A DNA stretch of 64,000 nt. Origin: CAYXZL01 sp964469925. GTDB lineage: Bacteria; Patescibacteriota; Gracilibacteria; Absconditabacterales; Absconditicoccaceae. Of this stretch, positions 1-11,722 are shown piece after piece (within the stretch, counting starts at the first letter, position 1; each line of letters starts with the position of its first letter). The DNA lies in NCBI GenBank assembly GCA_964469925.1, contig CAYXZL010000002.1:62001-126000 (forward strand), given 5' to 3'. Position numbers and translations under genes: made by a program. Below the pieces are notes generated by a model that saw only the letters and a list, made by a program, of their open reading frames with translations, was not told the DNA's origin and did not search any database.

Positions 1-1954
1 CGTCTTGGTTATTATTACATATCTCATGTGATCATGTTGATGAAGAGCATTGACTGTTTGCATTGCAATTTGAATCATTACAGTCTATAGACCCATCTCA
101 GTCGTTATCGAATCCGTCGTTACATGTTGTTTCTGATCAATATTGACACGTACCTCATGATCATATTTGATTGTTACATCAAGAATCAACACAGTCAATG
201 TATCAGTCATTGTCATCATCTACTCCATTGTTACAGGATTCTATTGATCCTGTGCTTTGACATACACTTGCGGATGTACAGTTTGAATCGTTGCAGTCTA
301 TAGAACCGTCTCAGTCATTATCAAATCAGTCGTTACATGTTATTTCCGTTGATTGACATATTAGTGTTCCGCTGTATGTTTTATTATCGCAACTGGAATC
401 TGTACAGTCAATAAACCCATCGCCATCATTATCAAATCCGTCATTGCATGTTACTTCTCATGTGTATTGGCATATTCATCATGTTGTTACAAATCAATTG
501 CAATCACTGTCTGCACAGTCGTTTTTTGTGTCTTGATCTTCATCTCATGGGATGGCACAATACTCTGATGGTGGTCGTGTGTCTACGAAAGTTAATGTTA
601 CTGTCGCGTTATCACAATTGTTACTATTAATTTTGCTACACACAATATACCCGAAACTTATTGTATCTCCTGTGCTTAGATCATTTCCACCGTAATAATA
701 CAGGATTTGTGTGTTATTAGTTACTATTTGTGCAGATCCCGTTGTGGGGGTGTTTACTATACTTGTGATTGCTAGTCCTGTTTCTAGTTCTGAACCGTAG
801 TAATCATTGTTTAGCACGGTTATGAGTATTGATACTATTCAATTTGATCAACTTAGGTCGTAAAACCTGTAATCGTCGTTTGCTGTGACACTTGTTCAGT
901 CATTGAATGTTATTATGATTGTTGCGGTATCGCACATTATCGTGTTACAAACCTGATATTGTCCTGTTACTTGTTCTCATATATTTATGTTTGATCAAGA
1001 ATATGTGTAGATGATGGTGTTGCCTGACTTTGTCATCGATCATGTGACAGGGTAGTTTGTTATCCCCGATAAGAATAGTCAACTTCATTGGTCATTCTCT
1101 AGAACGTTAATGACTATTGTACTACCCGATCATATTGTAAATGTTGCTGTGTCATTTACTCCTGTTACTACTCATGTCACATTTGTTTGTTCTCAGGTAA
1201 AACTAATAGTGATGGTTGCATTGGAACAATCTGTATGTATGCATACTTGGTAAGAGAAGCTGATATCGCTATTTTGGGATGATCCATTATAGGTGTATGC
1301 CACTTTCTGTTCTCATAAGGATCAGGAAATGAGGGCACTTCCTGTGAAAGGGCTTGTTATTAATGATGCTATATAACGTCATGTTCCGGAGTCGTTTGCT
1401 AGTACATCTATTAGTATTGTGTCGCTACTATTGCTTATGTTGAACACTGCTGCATCATTTTGTTCTAACAATACTATGTTTGAATTGGTGAATGTATACG
1501 TCAAAGTTCCTGTTGCACATGCTTCTCAACTACTTGGTATTGTTATGCATATTTGATATTCTACTGTATCCCCACTGTATGCTATCAGATTTCCGCTGTT
1601 GTATGTGTATGTTATAGCGAAATGTCATGATGCATTTAATCCTGTTGTTGCAGTTCCATAACTTGGTGTTGCAATTATTGATAGAGATGATGTTGTACTT
1701 GGTATGGTTTGGTCGAATACTTCTTGTGTATTACTATATGTGGACGATAGGTTATAGTTTATTGAAAAATCATTTATGATGTAATCGTTTCCACTATATG
1801 TTATGATTCACGCTGCACTTGTTTTTGATAAACTGTATGGGTCTTCTATTACGTTTACGTTTGCTCGGTTTGATTGTGCAATCTTGAATCATAAGAAAAT
1901 TCCTATTGCCACAAATTTTACGATTAGCCGAATTTTTATTCTTTCTTTTTTCAT
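1..1954 (-). CDS. Large secreted surface protein with cadherin-like repeats and Asp-rich Ca-binding repeats (3' end outside window)
   Basis: Partial; the C-terminus runs off the left edge. The ATG at 1954 opens a basic then hydrophobic stretch that looks like a signal peptide (MKKERIKIRLIVKF, then VAIGIFLG). The body has tandem beta-type repeats of roughly 80-100 residues; one contains DVLANDSG followed by a GSALISG-like strand, the pattern of bacterial cadherin-like/Big_9 domains. At 60-450 at least four copies of a C-N-D-G-F-D-N-D-G-D-G-x-I-D-C type motif follow, the Asp-rich repeat of many large exported proteins, thought to bind calcium. TGA codes for glycine throughout. A good promoter lies upstream (1988-2016). 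Probably an adhesin or cell-surface protein of an episymbiotic lifestyle; the role is inferred, the domain type is fairly clear. Confidence 0.75.
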
Positions 1955-1987
1955 CCCTGAGACTACCCCCTATAAAAGGCATCTCAC

Positions 1988-2016
1988 ATTTTATTTTTTC
2001 TTCTTTTTTGTGTCAA
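1988..2016 (-). promoter_or_regulatory. Sigma70-type promoter of the surface protein
   Basis: On the minus strand TTGACA (2011-2016) and TAAAAT (1988-1993) are separated by exactly 17 bases of A-rich spacer. The expected start of transcription is near 1981, giving a leader of about 27 bases before the ATG at 1954. It lies in the gap after the rseP stop codon, so the surface protein can be transcribed independently. Confidence 0.6.
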
Positions 2017-2063
2017 ATTTACATCGTTTTTCTTCTTTTTTCTCTTGGCCTTTTCTTCGTTTT

Positions 2064-3242
2064 TTATATTCATCGGAAATTGCGTAGATCTTTTATGATA
2101 ATTAGTACTCATAGTCATAATAATGCCACAAAAAATATTACGTTAATATAGCTTTCAATTGTATAATACTTTTGAGGTTTGCTTTGACTTATGGTTTGTA
2201 TGATTACAGATAGCAGTCTTCCTCCATCTAATGCTGGTATTGGTAGTAGGTTAAATATAGCTAATGCTAGAGATAATATTGCTATAAATGCCAAAAACTC
2301 ACCAGATCAGCCTGCTTCCCGGATTATCGATCCGATTTTTGTTGCTCCTACTGGTCAGCTTAAGTTTTCTAATGCATTGCTTCTGTCGTTTGGTTTTGAG
2401 GATGAGAGTTTTACTATAAGTTGTCTAAGCATTTCGAACGTTATTTTTGTTTGTGCCTTCATTTCTTTAGCTGCTAAGGTTATGCTTTCAATGACATTTC
2501 CTTTTGTTCCATTTATTATGTATTCCGAATTGTCACGCACGATTACCCCTAGTAAGCATTCTTTTCCACAACTTATTTGTTTTTGAAATATTTCTTTGTC
2601 TTTTGATCGAACGATTTCAAAGGTCTTATTTATGTTTTGTGCGAGTAGGGATTTTAGGTTTTGGTTATTTACTGGTATATCTGTAATTTTTAGTATGATG
2701 CTTCCACTACTTATTCCGACTTCTTCTGCACGTCCACCCTTTACTACTTCTTCTACTAAAGCGTCTCATGTTTTTGTTCTGACAACGATAATCTTGTTTT
2801 TTTCTGCAAATTCTAAATTTGGCATTATAAAGCTGTTTGTTGGTCAGACTCGAGCGTTATCAGGTATAATGACTATGGGTTTTACGCCTTGTGAGAAGGC
2901 TATTACTAATAAGATGTATGCAATAACCCCATTTGCTAAAATGCCTCATAGCAAGATGAGTGTTTTTCTGAAGAACGAGGCTTTTATGAAGCTATCTTTT
3001 TCTAAGAAATCTTCGGATTGTGGGTTTTCTCATTTCAACCTTACAAACCCTCATAGTGGTATTGCATTGATGGTTATCTGAGTTCATGTTTTTGTTTTAC
3101 AAATATTGGCTATTTTGGGAGGAATCCCTATTCCAAACTCTAGAACTTTTACTTTTGATGCTTGTGCTGTTATATAGTGGCCAAGTTCGTGCCCGATTAT
3201 TAGCAAAAGAAATGCTAGTATGACTACTATAACTCATATCAT
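2064..3242 (-). CDS. rseP: RIP metalloprotease (site-2 protease, RseP family)
   Basis: Predicted 392-residue membrane zinc metalloprotease of family M50. It cleaves transmembrane segments, typically of anti-sigma factors or leftover signal peptides. The zinc-binding HELGH motif is near residue 16 in the first membrane helix. A PDZ-like region follows in the middle (around VVKGGRAEEVGISSGS), and the second active-site motif NLLPIPALDGGR lies near the C-terminal membrane helices. Length and order match RseP. Glycines in conserved places, for example PLGGFVRL, are encoded by TGA. The start is the ATG at 3242, because it leads directly into the HELGH helix. Transcribed away from tatD; the next gene on this strand is the surface protein. 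Confidence 0.9.
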
Positions 3243-3324
3243 GTGTTTACTTTGTTTACGATATAATTGTAATTAGGTTGTGATTAATTTTCTAATTGTA
3301 TTATTTATCCTTTTACTATTTGCA

Positions 3325-4134
3325 ATGTATGATGCACATTGCCATTTGACTGATGATCGCTTATTCCCTGAATGGGGCGTGTATCTTCAAAACTTTTTTT
3401 CCTCTTGAGGTTTGTGACTTGTAACGGTTGGTACCGACAGTGATTCAAATAAAAAAGTTATTGCTCTTGTCGAAGATGCTGATTTATCTTTCCCTGATGG
3501 CTTGATTAAAGGTACTATCTGATATCATCCTTATGAGTGTGTTGTAGGTTCTCTTACTTTTGCTACTTTGTATGCCAGAATTAATGAATTGTACAATTTG
3601 TATTCCGACCATGAATCTTCTATAGTTGCTGTGGGTGAAGCTGGAATTGACTTACATTATAAAGATGCTTATGAAACTTTATCGCTTCAACAGTCTTGTT
3701 TTGCACTCCAGTGTGATTTGGCGTTACAGCTTTGATTGCCTGTTGTCGTACATTCTAGAAATGCCTTTTTGGAAACAATGTCCGTACTTAGTGATTTTCC
3801 AGATCTTGTAGTATATTTTCATTGCTGGTCATATTGAATTAGTGAATTAGAGGAAGTTCTTACTGTTTTTGATTATTCTTATTTCTGATTTTGTGGCAAT
3901 ATTAGCTATAAAGGTTCTGATTCTTTGAGAAAAACATTAAGTCATATTCCTCTGGATCGTCTAGTTTTGGAGACTGACTCACCTTATTTACCTATTCAAT
4001 CTAAAAGGTGATCTACAAATGAGCCGTGCTTTATTACATTTTTATATGATTATCTCGCTTCTTATTTATCCATGGAAAGAGCTGATTTTTCATCTCGTGT
4101 ATGATTGAATTTTAGATCTTTGTATCAGTTGTAA
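3325..4134 (+). CDS. tatD: TatD family metal-dependent hydrolase
   Basis: 269-residue TIM-barrel metallohydrolase of the TatD type, usually a 3'-5' DNA exonuclease or deoxyribonuclease. Metal ligands are visible in order: HCH at residues 5-7, glutamate 105 in GEAGID, His143 in HSR, an FHCW segment, and ETDSPY around 216-221. Several in-frame TGA codons sit at glycines, such as the one in the Gly of TIGYHPYE. It is the first gene of a plus-strand run and ends 5 bases before queA, so the two are probably co-transcribed. Family assignment is firm; the in vivo substrate is not shown by sequence. Confidence 0.9.
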
Positions 4135-4139
4135 TTACA

Positions 4140-5291
4140 ATGTCTCAGTTTGTGTCTGATTATTTTTATACTTTGCCGGATGACTCAATTGCACAATTTC
4201 CTGCTAGCCCTAGAGATCATTCGAAGTTGTTGGTTGTGGATAAATACTATCGCTTTGATCGTTTTGTTTATGATCTTCCTTCCTTGCTTTCTTCTCGTGA
4301 TGTTCTTTTTTTTAATGATACGGCTGTTCTTCGTGCTAGACTCTTTCTTTCACGTGTAAGAATCTCTTTTTGATGAAAAGACCGTATTCTTAACTCCGGA
4401 GAGGTCTTTCTTCTTCGTTTGATCGATGAGTACCGTTTTGAGGCTATGATTTCTCCGTCAAAGTATTTTCGTGTGTGATCTTGTTTTTTTTTGTCCGATA
4501 CTGTTTTTTGTTCTGTAGAATCGATCTCTTTTGGTGGTAGAATATTTCTTTCTTCATGCCCTGTTTCTGAACTTTTATTGAATTTTTGATCTATTCCTCT
4601 TCCTCCTTATATTTCTTATGACTCTTCTAAGGAATTGTTATACCAAAGTATTTTTGCAGAGAAACTTTGATCTGTCGCAGCCCCCACTGCGTCTTTGCAT
4701 TTTACCCATTCTTTGTTGCACTCTTTACGTGATGTTTGAGTTGATATGCATTATTTGACTTTGCATGTTGGTATTTCTACTTTTAAACCTCTTGTTCATA
4801 ATGTGGTATCGGATAATGTCATGCACTCAGAATATGTTTGCATCTCGAAGTCTTTGTTTACTACCATTGCATTGGTTTATGCTCTATCCAAGCGTATTGT
4901 TGCTATATGAACAACTGTTTGTAGAGTTTTGGAAAGCCTTCCTTATGTGTGGGTATTACTTCCTGAAGAAGAAAAGCTTGCTTTTACTGATGATGTTATA
5001 GATTTTTGGGATATGATTTCTTCTGACGTTGTTGCTTGTGATCTTCTAATAGAAAGTATCTCTTTTTGAGATGATTGGATCTCTTTTTATACTCGTTTGT
5101 TTATTTATCCCTGATTTTCTTTTCGTCTTGTTTGATGATTATTAACAAATTTCCATTTACCTCAATCATCCTTACTTCTTTTAGTTGCTTCTTTTTTGTG
5201 AAGTAAGGATCGCTTACTTTCTCTTTACGACCATGCTATTCGTTTTTGATATAGGTTTTGTAGTTTTGGTGATGCTATGTTACTTATCTAA
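4140..5291 (+). CDS. queA: S-adenosylmethionine:tRNA ribosyltransferase-isomerase
   Basis: 383-residue QueA, which transfers and rearranges the ribosyl part of SAM onto 7-aminomethyl-7-deazaguanine in tRNA to make epoxyqueuosine. Family signatures: the N-terminal DYFYTLPDDSIAQFPASPRDHSKL, here spread over residues 7-30, the APTASLHFT segment, and LLTNFHLPQSSLLLLVASF near the C-terminus. Length is typical (about 350). Read with the standard code it stops after 77 residues at a TGA; the reading frame continues unbroken with TGA as Gly to TAA at 5289. Directly downstream of tatD. Confidence 0.92.
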
Positions 5292-5292
5292 G

Positions 5293-5457
5293 ATGTATTT
5301 AGTCAACCGTAACATTATTGTTTGTCTTTTACTTTTTTTGTTTTTTTCTTCTTTTGTATTGTTCGTTCCGATTTTACTGTGAACTTGCGATTGCAAATTG
5401 AGGCGGTATTTATTACATATTCTTTGTCTTTATTTATCCTTTTTTGTTTTGTTTTAA
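5293..5457 (+). CDS. Possible 54-residue membrane peptide
   Basis: Short open frame that begins one base after the queA stop and ends in TAA overlapping the ATG of the next gene (TAATG at 5455-5459), an arrangement typical of translational coupling. The product would be one long hydrophobic segment, a short loop with TCDCK, then a second hydrophobic segment. There is one in-frame TGA. No family is recognised. T-rich DNA easily gives hydrophobic frames, so the packing is the main argument for it being real. Confidence 0.3.
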
Positions 5458-5708
5458 TGAGAAAAACTGTTCTTCTTGTTTGTCTTCTTTTGTGAGCTTC
5501 TTTCCTGACGGCGTGTACTGTTAAGAATAAACAGACCGTAAGTGTTGAATCGCCTGATCCTGCAACTTCTTCGGTTGGACTTGTTGTGACTGAAGGTGTT
5601 GAAGAAAGTAGCGATACTGCAGCAGTTTGACTTACTGTTACAGATGCACCTCAAGATAATGACAACAATGATACTGTTTTGGATGTTGTTGAACCTTCCA
5701 ACAACTAA
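5457..5708 (+). CDS. Small lipoprotein
   Basis: 83-residue predicted lipoprotein. The signal peptide MRKTVLLVCLLLGASF ends in a lipobox LTAC, so Cys20 or its close neighbour should be lipid-modified. The mature part is short, acidic and rich in Ser, Thr, Asp and Val, with no recognisable domain (ends DNNDTVLDVVEPSNN). One lipobox-preceding glycine is a TGA codon. The signal peptidase II needed to process it is encoded at 11723-12157 in the same window. Function unknown. Confidence 0.7.
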
Positions 5709-5817
5709 TTCTTTTGTATTTGTTTTCTCATTTGTTTAGTTTTCTTAGCAGAACTGGTCTTTTTCTAGGTTGGTTTTTGCTTTTTTGACCTGCTTTTGTT
5801 TGTTGCTTTTGGGAGTT

Positions 5818-6846
5818 ATGCCTGTTGAAAAACTTATTATTATAGGGTCTTGACCTGCAGGACATACTGCTGCTATCTATGCATCGAGAGCGATGCTTTC
5901 TCCTTTGATGTTTGAGTGATTTTTGGCTTGATGAATTGCTGCTGGCGGTCAGTTGACGACAACTACTGAGATTGAAAACTTTCCCTGATTCCCTGATGGT
6001 GTCTCATGACCTCTTCTTATGGATCGTATGAGAGAACAGTCGCTTAAATCTTGAGCTAGAATATTTACTAAAACTGTTGATTCTGTCGATTTATCGGAAC
6101 GTCCTTTTAAGGTTTTCGTTTGAGATGACATTTTTCTTACACAATCTTTGATTATTGCAACTGGGGCAGTAGCTAAACGTCTTAATTTGCCGGGTGAAGA
6201 TCTTTATCGACAGAAGTGAGTTTCCGCTTGTGCTGTTTGTGATTGAGCACTTCCAATTTTTAGGAACAAGACATTGGTTGTGGTGTGAGGGGGAGATAGT
6301 GCTTGTGAGGAGTCTCACTATTTAACTAAATATGCTGATAGAGTGTTGCTTCTTGTTAGAAAAGATCATTTAAAGGCTTCTAAAGTGATGCAGGATAGAG
6401 TACTTACTCATCCTAAGATACAAATTTTGCGAAACACTGAGTGTCAGGAGATTAGAGGCGATTGAACCTTAATGAACTCTTTATTGGTTCTTAATAATAA
6501 AACTAAGGATAATTATGTTGTTGAAGCCTCTTGATTGTTTTATGCTATTGGACATTCTCCTAATACTGGTTTTTTGTGATGACAGCTTTCTTTGGATGCA
6601 GAATGATATATTATTACCTGTTGAAGATATCTACAGGATTATTTTTATGGTAGACTTTCTATTGCTGATCAAGAACTTCAGTCTTTTCGTTCTCTTGCTG
6701 TTCATCTTGAGACTTGAACTTCTGTGGAATGAGTATTTGCTGCGGGTGATGTCGCTGACAAAGTATATAGACAAGCAATTACGTCCGCTGGGACTGGTTG
6801 TATGGCTGCATTGAATGTCGAACATTATTTGCAAACCGTTTCGTAA
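5818..6846 (+). CDS. trxB: Thioredoxin reductase
   Basis: 342-residue FAD/NADPH disulfide oxidoreductase that passes electrons from NADPH to thioredoxin. N-terminal FAD site GSGPAGHTAAIYASRA; redox pair C138-A-V-C141 in the family context CAVCDGA; NADPH-binding GGGDSACEE in the middle; C-terminal FAD motif FAAGDVADKVYRQA. The start at 5818 is preceded by GGGAG, a plausible ribosome-binding site. Many key glycines are TGA codons (for instance in GSGPAG and GGGDS). Its partner thioredoxin is encoded at 49278-49616. Confidence 0.93.
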
Positions 6847-6930
6847 ACTATAATTTTCTATTTTACTACGCATTAAAATCACTATAGGTGACCATGTGGC
6901 TATTTGGTCTTTCTATTTATTTGTGCTTTT

Positions 6931-9153
6931 ATGGTGGCTAGAAAGTATACTAGAAGAAAAAAAAAATCTTTCTGACGTCTCATTATTGATAGACATAGAG
7001 TCAGTATTGTGATGATGATTTTTTGATGACTTTATTTTTTTTCTTTGTGATTTGCTCAAGAATCTCCTCTTATGAAGGTTTTTAGTGATTATGCTAGTTA
7101 TATAGTTGGTGAGATTTGAGTTACTTTGTTTTTTTGATTGCTTTTTTTGGTTGGTACTCTATTGCGATTTCAAATGAATAGAATGAAGTTTGTTATAAAA
7201 ATGTTTTTGGTTTTACTTGTTCTTTTATCATCTTTGTTAAATTTCCCTGTTTTAGATGCTGGGACGACATCCTATCAGCAATTTGGTTGATTTATCTCTT
7301 ACCCATTATTCTATATTTTGAGCCAGATGTTTGGCTGATCAGTTACTGCTATTAAGAGCTTTATTATTTTATTATCACTTCTTTATTTTGGTTATTTACG
7401 GTATGTTTTTCGCATACCTGTTCCTTCCTTTGATATTTCTACAAAACCATGACATAAAAAATACGGACAGGGTAGACAGGGTTGACAGCCGTCTAGTCCT
7501 GACTTGTTTTATACGAAAAAGGGTTCAGACTCCCTTTTTAAAAAGGCTCTTTCTGCTGTTCACGATTGACAATGACTTGGTGTTAGCTCTACTACGTTGT
7601 CTTGAAAGTGACAATCTCTACAAGAAAAGACTCTTTTGAAATCTATTATTGATTCTAAGGTCCATTCTAAGCAGCAAGAGGCGGCTGTTACTAAAATGAG
7701 GCAGATCGATTTTCCTTCGGATAAACCAACTTTTTCTCATCGTCTTTTAACCTTGGAAGACTCTGCTTTACATAGTTTGGACAATAATTTTCTTCTTACT
7801 AAGGCAAAAGGTTTGCAAGACAAACTTTTGGAGTTTAATGTTCCTATTTCTATTGACGGTTTTGATATAGGACCTTCTATTGTTCAAATTAGAGTTAGAC
7901 CAGAAGCTGGTATTAAGGTTTCCGCAATAGAAAACCTTCAAAATGATATAGCACTTTCTCTTAAGGCAAAAGCTCTTCGTATTGTTTCTCCCGTTCCAGG
8001 TACGGATTGTGTTGGAATTCAAATACCGAATCCAGAACCACAAATTGTTAGGTTGGGTGATGCTTTGCACTCAGCGGCTTTTCTTAACTCTATGAAAGAA
8101 AATCTGACTAATCTTTGTCTTTGAAAAGAAATTAATGGTAAATTTGTTATTAAGTCTTTGGAGAAAATGCCTCATTTGTTGATAGCATGAGCGACTTGAT
8201 CGGGTAAGTCTGTGGGAGTTAACGATTTTGTATTGGCGTTAATGTATCAAAATACTCCTTCAGAACTAAAATTTCTTATGGTCGATCCTAAGCAAGTTGA
8301 GATGGAATTTTATGATTGACTTCCGTATTTGTTGGCTCCTATTATAACTCAGGCAGATAAAGCACTGAAAATGCTAAAACGATCTGTAGAGGAAATGGAG
8401 TTTAGGTATAAGCAGTTGACTTCTTTTAGGTCTAAAAATCTTGATGAATATAATCATAAAAGACCTCAAGATAAAATGTATCGTATCGTTATTGTTATTG
8501 ATGAGCTTGCTGATCTTATGATGTCTGGTTATAAGAAGGATACAGAGTTGTGTATTACTCGTATAGCACAAAAGGCTCGTGCTGTTGGTATGCATCTGAT
8601 TGTTGCTACCCAGAGACCCTCTGTGAATGTTATTACGGGTTTAATAAAGGCCAATATGCCTACTAGGATTGCTTTTTGAGTTGTTTCTCAGATAGATAGT
8701 AGGACGATCCTGTGAATTAAAGGTGCGGAAGAGTTGGTGGGTAAATGAGACTTACTTTTTATGGATACAACAACGAAATATCCTGTCAGAATTCAGGCCC
8801 CTTTTGTTGACACTCAGGAAATTGAGAAAGTTGTTTGAGACATTAAAACTAAGTACATGGCTTGAATTGAAGCAAAAGACATCTATCATCCTGAGCTTTT
8901 GAGTGTTTTAGACGGTAAGAAAAACCTATCCTTTGATTCTCATTGAGATTTTTCTTCATGAGGAGATTCTGATGAGGATCTTATCGAACAGGCTATCCAA
9001 ATAATTAGCGAAACTAGGAAGGCTTCTGCGACTATGCTTCAGCGTAAACTTAATGTCTGATTTGCTCGTGCTGCAAGAATTATGGATTCTCTTGAGGAAA
9101 GGGGAGTTGTTGGTCCACAAGACTGAGCTAAACCTAGAGATATTCTTTTGTAG
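6931..9153 (+). CDS. ftsK: DNA translocase FtsK/SpoIIIE
   Basis: 740-residue division-septum DNA pump. The first ~190 residues hold about four or five membrane segments, followed by a Ser/Gly/Gln linker, the beta/alpha motor domain with Walker A GATGSGKS at residues 420-427 and Walker B IVIVIDELAD, and a C-terminal winged-helix gamma-like domain (SATMLQRKLNVGFARAARIMD). Two Walker A glycines are TGA codons. Shorter linker than E. coli FtsK, as usual in CPR. The start was taken at 6931, since the stretch before it is out of frame with the motor. Confidence 0.93.
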
Positions 9154-9279
9154 TTTAATACTATATATCTTTATTTTTTGTTGTCTCTCTTCTTTTGGAT
9201 TTAAAATGACTATCATTGTTTTTCCTTTGTTTATTGTTACTATTTTGCTTGTTTGTAACTGTTTTTTTGTCTTTGTAGA

Positions 9280-11721
9280 ATGTTTGATTCCTTTTTCTTG
9301 CTTATTCTCTCTTTGTGTGTACTGTTTTTTGTTTACAGAGTTTTTTTGATTAGTTTTCGCTATCAACGAAGGACTAGACAAGCACACTCTCTCCAATTCC
9401 TTATTGTTAAAATACCTCATGCTGGTACGGCTAAGCAAAGCGATATTCAGGCTGGAGACAATATCCAATCTATGAAACAAAATTTAGAGATCATGAACCA
9501 GTTTTATAAGAATATATACTCTTTATTTGAGGAAAACTTCACAACTAGATTATTGGGTAATAACTACGTTAGTTTGGAGCTTTTAGTAGAAAACGAACTC
9601 ATAAAATTTGTTCTTTGAGTTCCGCAAAAATATTCTGATGCTATTCAACAGATGATTTGAGCTTTTTATCCTGGTGCCGTAGTGGATCCTATTGTTCAGC
9701 CAAAACTTTTGGATGCCTGAAAGTTTGCTTCTTGATGAGATTTTTCCCTTTCAAAATCTAGCATTTATCCTTTAAAAACTTATGATTCTTTTGAAGCGGA
9801 CCCTATTGATAGTATTCTTTCTTCTTGTTCTAGGATCTCTAGGGATGAGAGGCTCTCTGTGCAGTTGCTTGTTTCCCCTGTTGGTGAAAAAAAATATAAG
9901 TCTCTTTCTAGAAAGCTTGAGAAAATAAAAACTTGAAAGTCTAACTGATTGTTTTCATTGATCTGGAACTTTCTTGTTGTTTGAAATAAAAAAGATTGAG
10001 ATGATTCCTATAGGGAATCCCATCTTACTGGTTGAAAACTTAATGATGTTGAAAAAAAAATAGAAGAGGAGCTTTTTTATGTTACTCTTAGAGCTTATGC
10101 AGTTTCTCCTGATGCTCAAAGACCTAATAAGATTATAGAAGATTTATCGAAGACTTTTGCTCAGTATCACTATGTTGGTCTTAATAGTTTGAAGTTTCAC
10201 TTGTGTAATGATCTTTTTGAGTTTACAAGATACTTTGTAAAAAGAGTTTTTTTATCATATCGTTTTTGATCACGTTTTTGGTGAACTCGTTCTGTCTCTC
10301 TGCTAAGCATCAGGGAATTGTCTTCTCTGTACCATTTCCCTCATCGAAGATTTAACAGAAGCCCTCGTATCAAGCGACAAAAATTTAAGATTGTTCCTGC
10401 TCCAGATACTATTCCTTCTGACTGAATTCTTCTTGGTTATAATGTTTATGGTTGAGTTAAAAAGGAAATACGTGTTAAACCTACTGATAGGTTTAGGCAT
10501 TTTTACACTATTGGGCAAACTGGAACTTGAAAGTCGACGATGATGCTTTCTATGGCAATGCAGGATATGCAATTGTGAAATGGTTTTTGTTTAATTGATC
10601 CTCATGGTGATTTGTGTGAACATCTTCTTGACCATATTCCTAAAACTAGAATTGATGATCTGATTTATTTTGATTTGTCTAATACTGACTATCCAATATG
10701 ATTCAATGTTTTTGAGGCAGAAACGGAGGATGAGAGGGATATCATTACGAATGATATTGTAGAGATGTTTGTTAATATGTATGGACATGAAATCTTTTGA
10801 CCTCGCATTCAAGATTATTTTCGTAATGCATCTTTTTTGCTTATGGAACAGCCTGACGGTGGTACTATGATTGAGATTATGAGATTGTTTACTGATGAAG
10901 CTTTTTTAGAAACCAAATTGAAACATTTAAAAAACCCTGTTATTAGTACATGGTGGAATAAAACCTACAGAGCGATGTGAGACAGGGAGAAAAAGGAAAT
11001 AATCCCTTTTTTGCAAGCTAAATTTTGACCCTTCACAACGGGTGTCTATGTAAGGAATGTTATAGGGCAGCCTAAATCTGCTTTTACGTTTGGAAAGGTC
11101 ATGCAAGAGAAGAAGATATTGTTGTGTAATTTAAGTAAAGGACTAACTTGAGAAATCAACAGCCAGCTTATAGGGAGGCTTTTTGCTATACAAATCAAGT
11201 TGGCTGCTCTCAAAAGAGCTTCTATGAGAGAATCTGAAAGAACGCCTTATTTTCTTTATGTGGATGAATTTCAGAATTATGTTTCTAAATCGTTTGAGAG
11301 TATTTTGTCTGAAGCTCGTAAATATAGATTGTGATTAAACATTGCTCATCAGTACATAGATCAACTTAAAGCTTCTGGTTTAGGCTGAAACATTGATCTT
11401 TCTAAGCCTATTTTTGGAAATGTAGGTAGTATGTTGGTTTTAAAGGTTGGTCCTGAAGATGCTGAGTTTCTAGAAAAAAACTTTGAGCCTGAGTTTAGTA
11501 AATCTGACTTAGTTAATATGGATAGGTATAAATGAGTTATGAGACTTTCCGTTGATACTCAACCTTCTAAACCATTTAGTATTGAGTGCCTCAATCCTTA
11601 TGCAACTGAACCGCTTAATACTGAAGAAAAGAAAGATATTATTAAACAGATAGCTTCATTGAAGTATGGTACAAAAAGAGACTTGGCTGAAAAAGAAATT
11701 TTTTATAGAGTTGGTGTCTAG
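9280..11721 (+). CDS. Type IV secretion-like AAA ATPase with N-terminal membrane anchor (CPR DUF87/VirD4-VirB4 type)
   Basis: 813 residues. Residues 4-24 form one membrane helix; a long alpha/beta region follows, with a second hydrophobic patch around 330-345. The ATPase part has Walker A GQTGTGKST from residue 412 (one Gly is TGA), LIDPHGDL, and Walker B FLYVDEFQNY. This architecture matches the HerA/VirD4-like DUF87 ATPases universal in CPR genomes and annotated as type IV secretion or conjugative DNA-transfer proteins; in CPR they are suspected of driving DNA uptake or pilus-related transport. It sits between ftsK and lspA. A TraC-like partner is encoded separately at 42620-43336. Exact role is inference. 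Confidence 0.8.
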
Positions 11722-11722
11722 T

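Noticed and set aside
2191..3081. Long plus-strand frames opposite rseP
   Set aside because: Shadow frames: the minus strand carries HELGH and NLLPIPALDGGR in the right order.
4140..5291. queA and most other genes seen as strings of pseudogene fragments
   Set aside because: All breaks are TGA at glycine positions; reading TGA as Gly gives intact full-length proteins.
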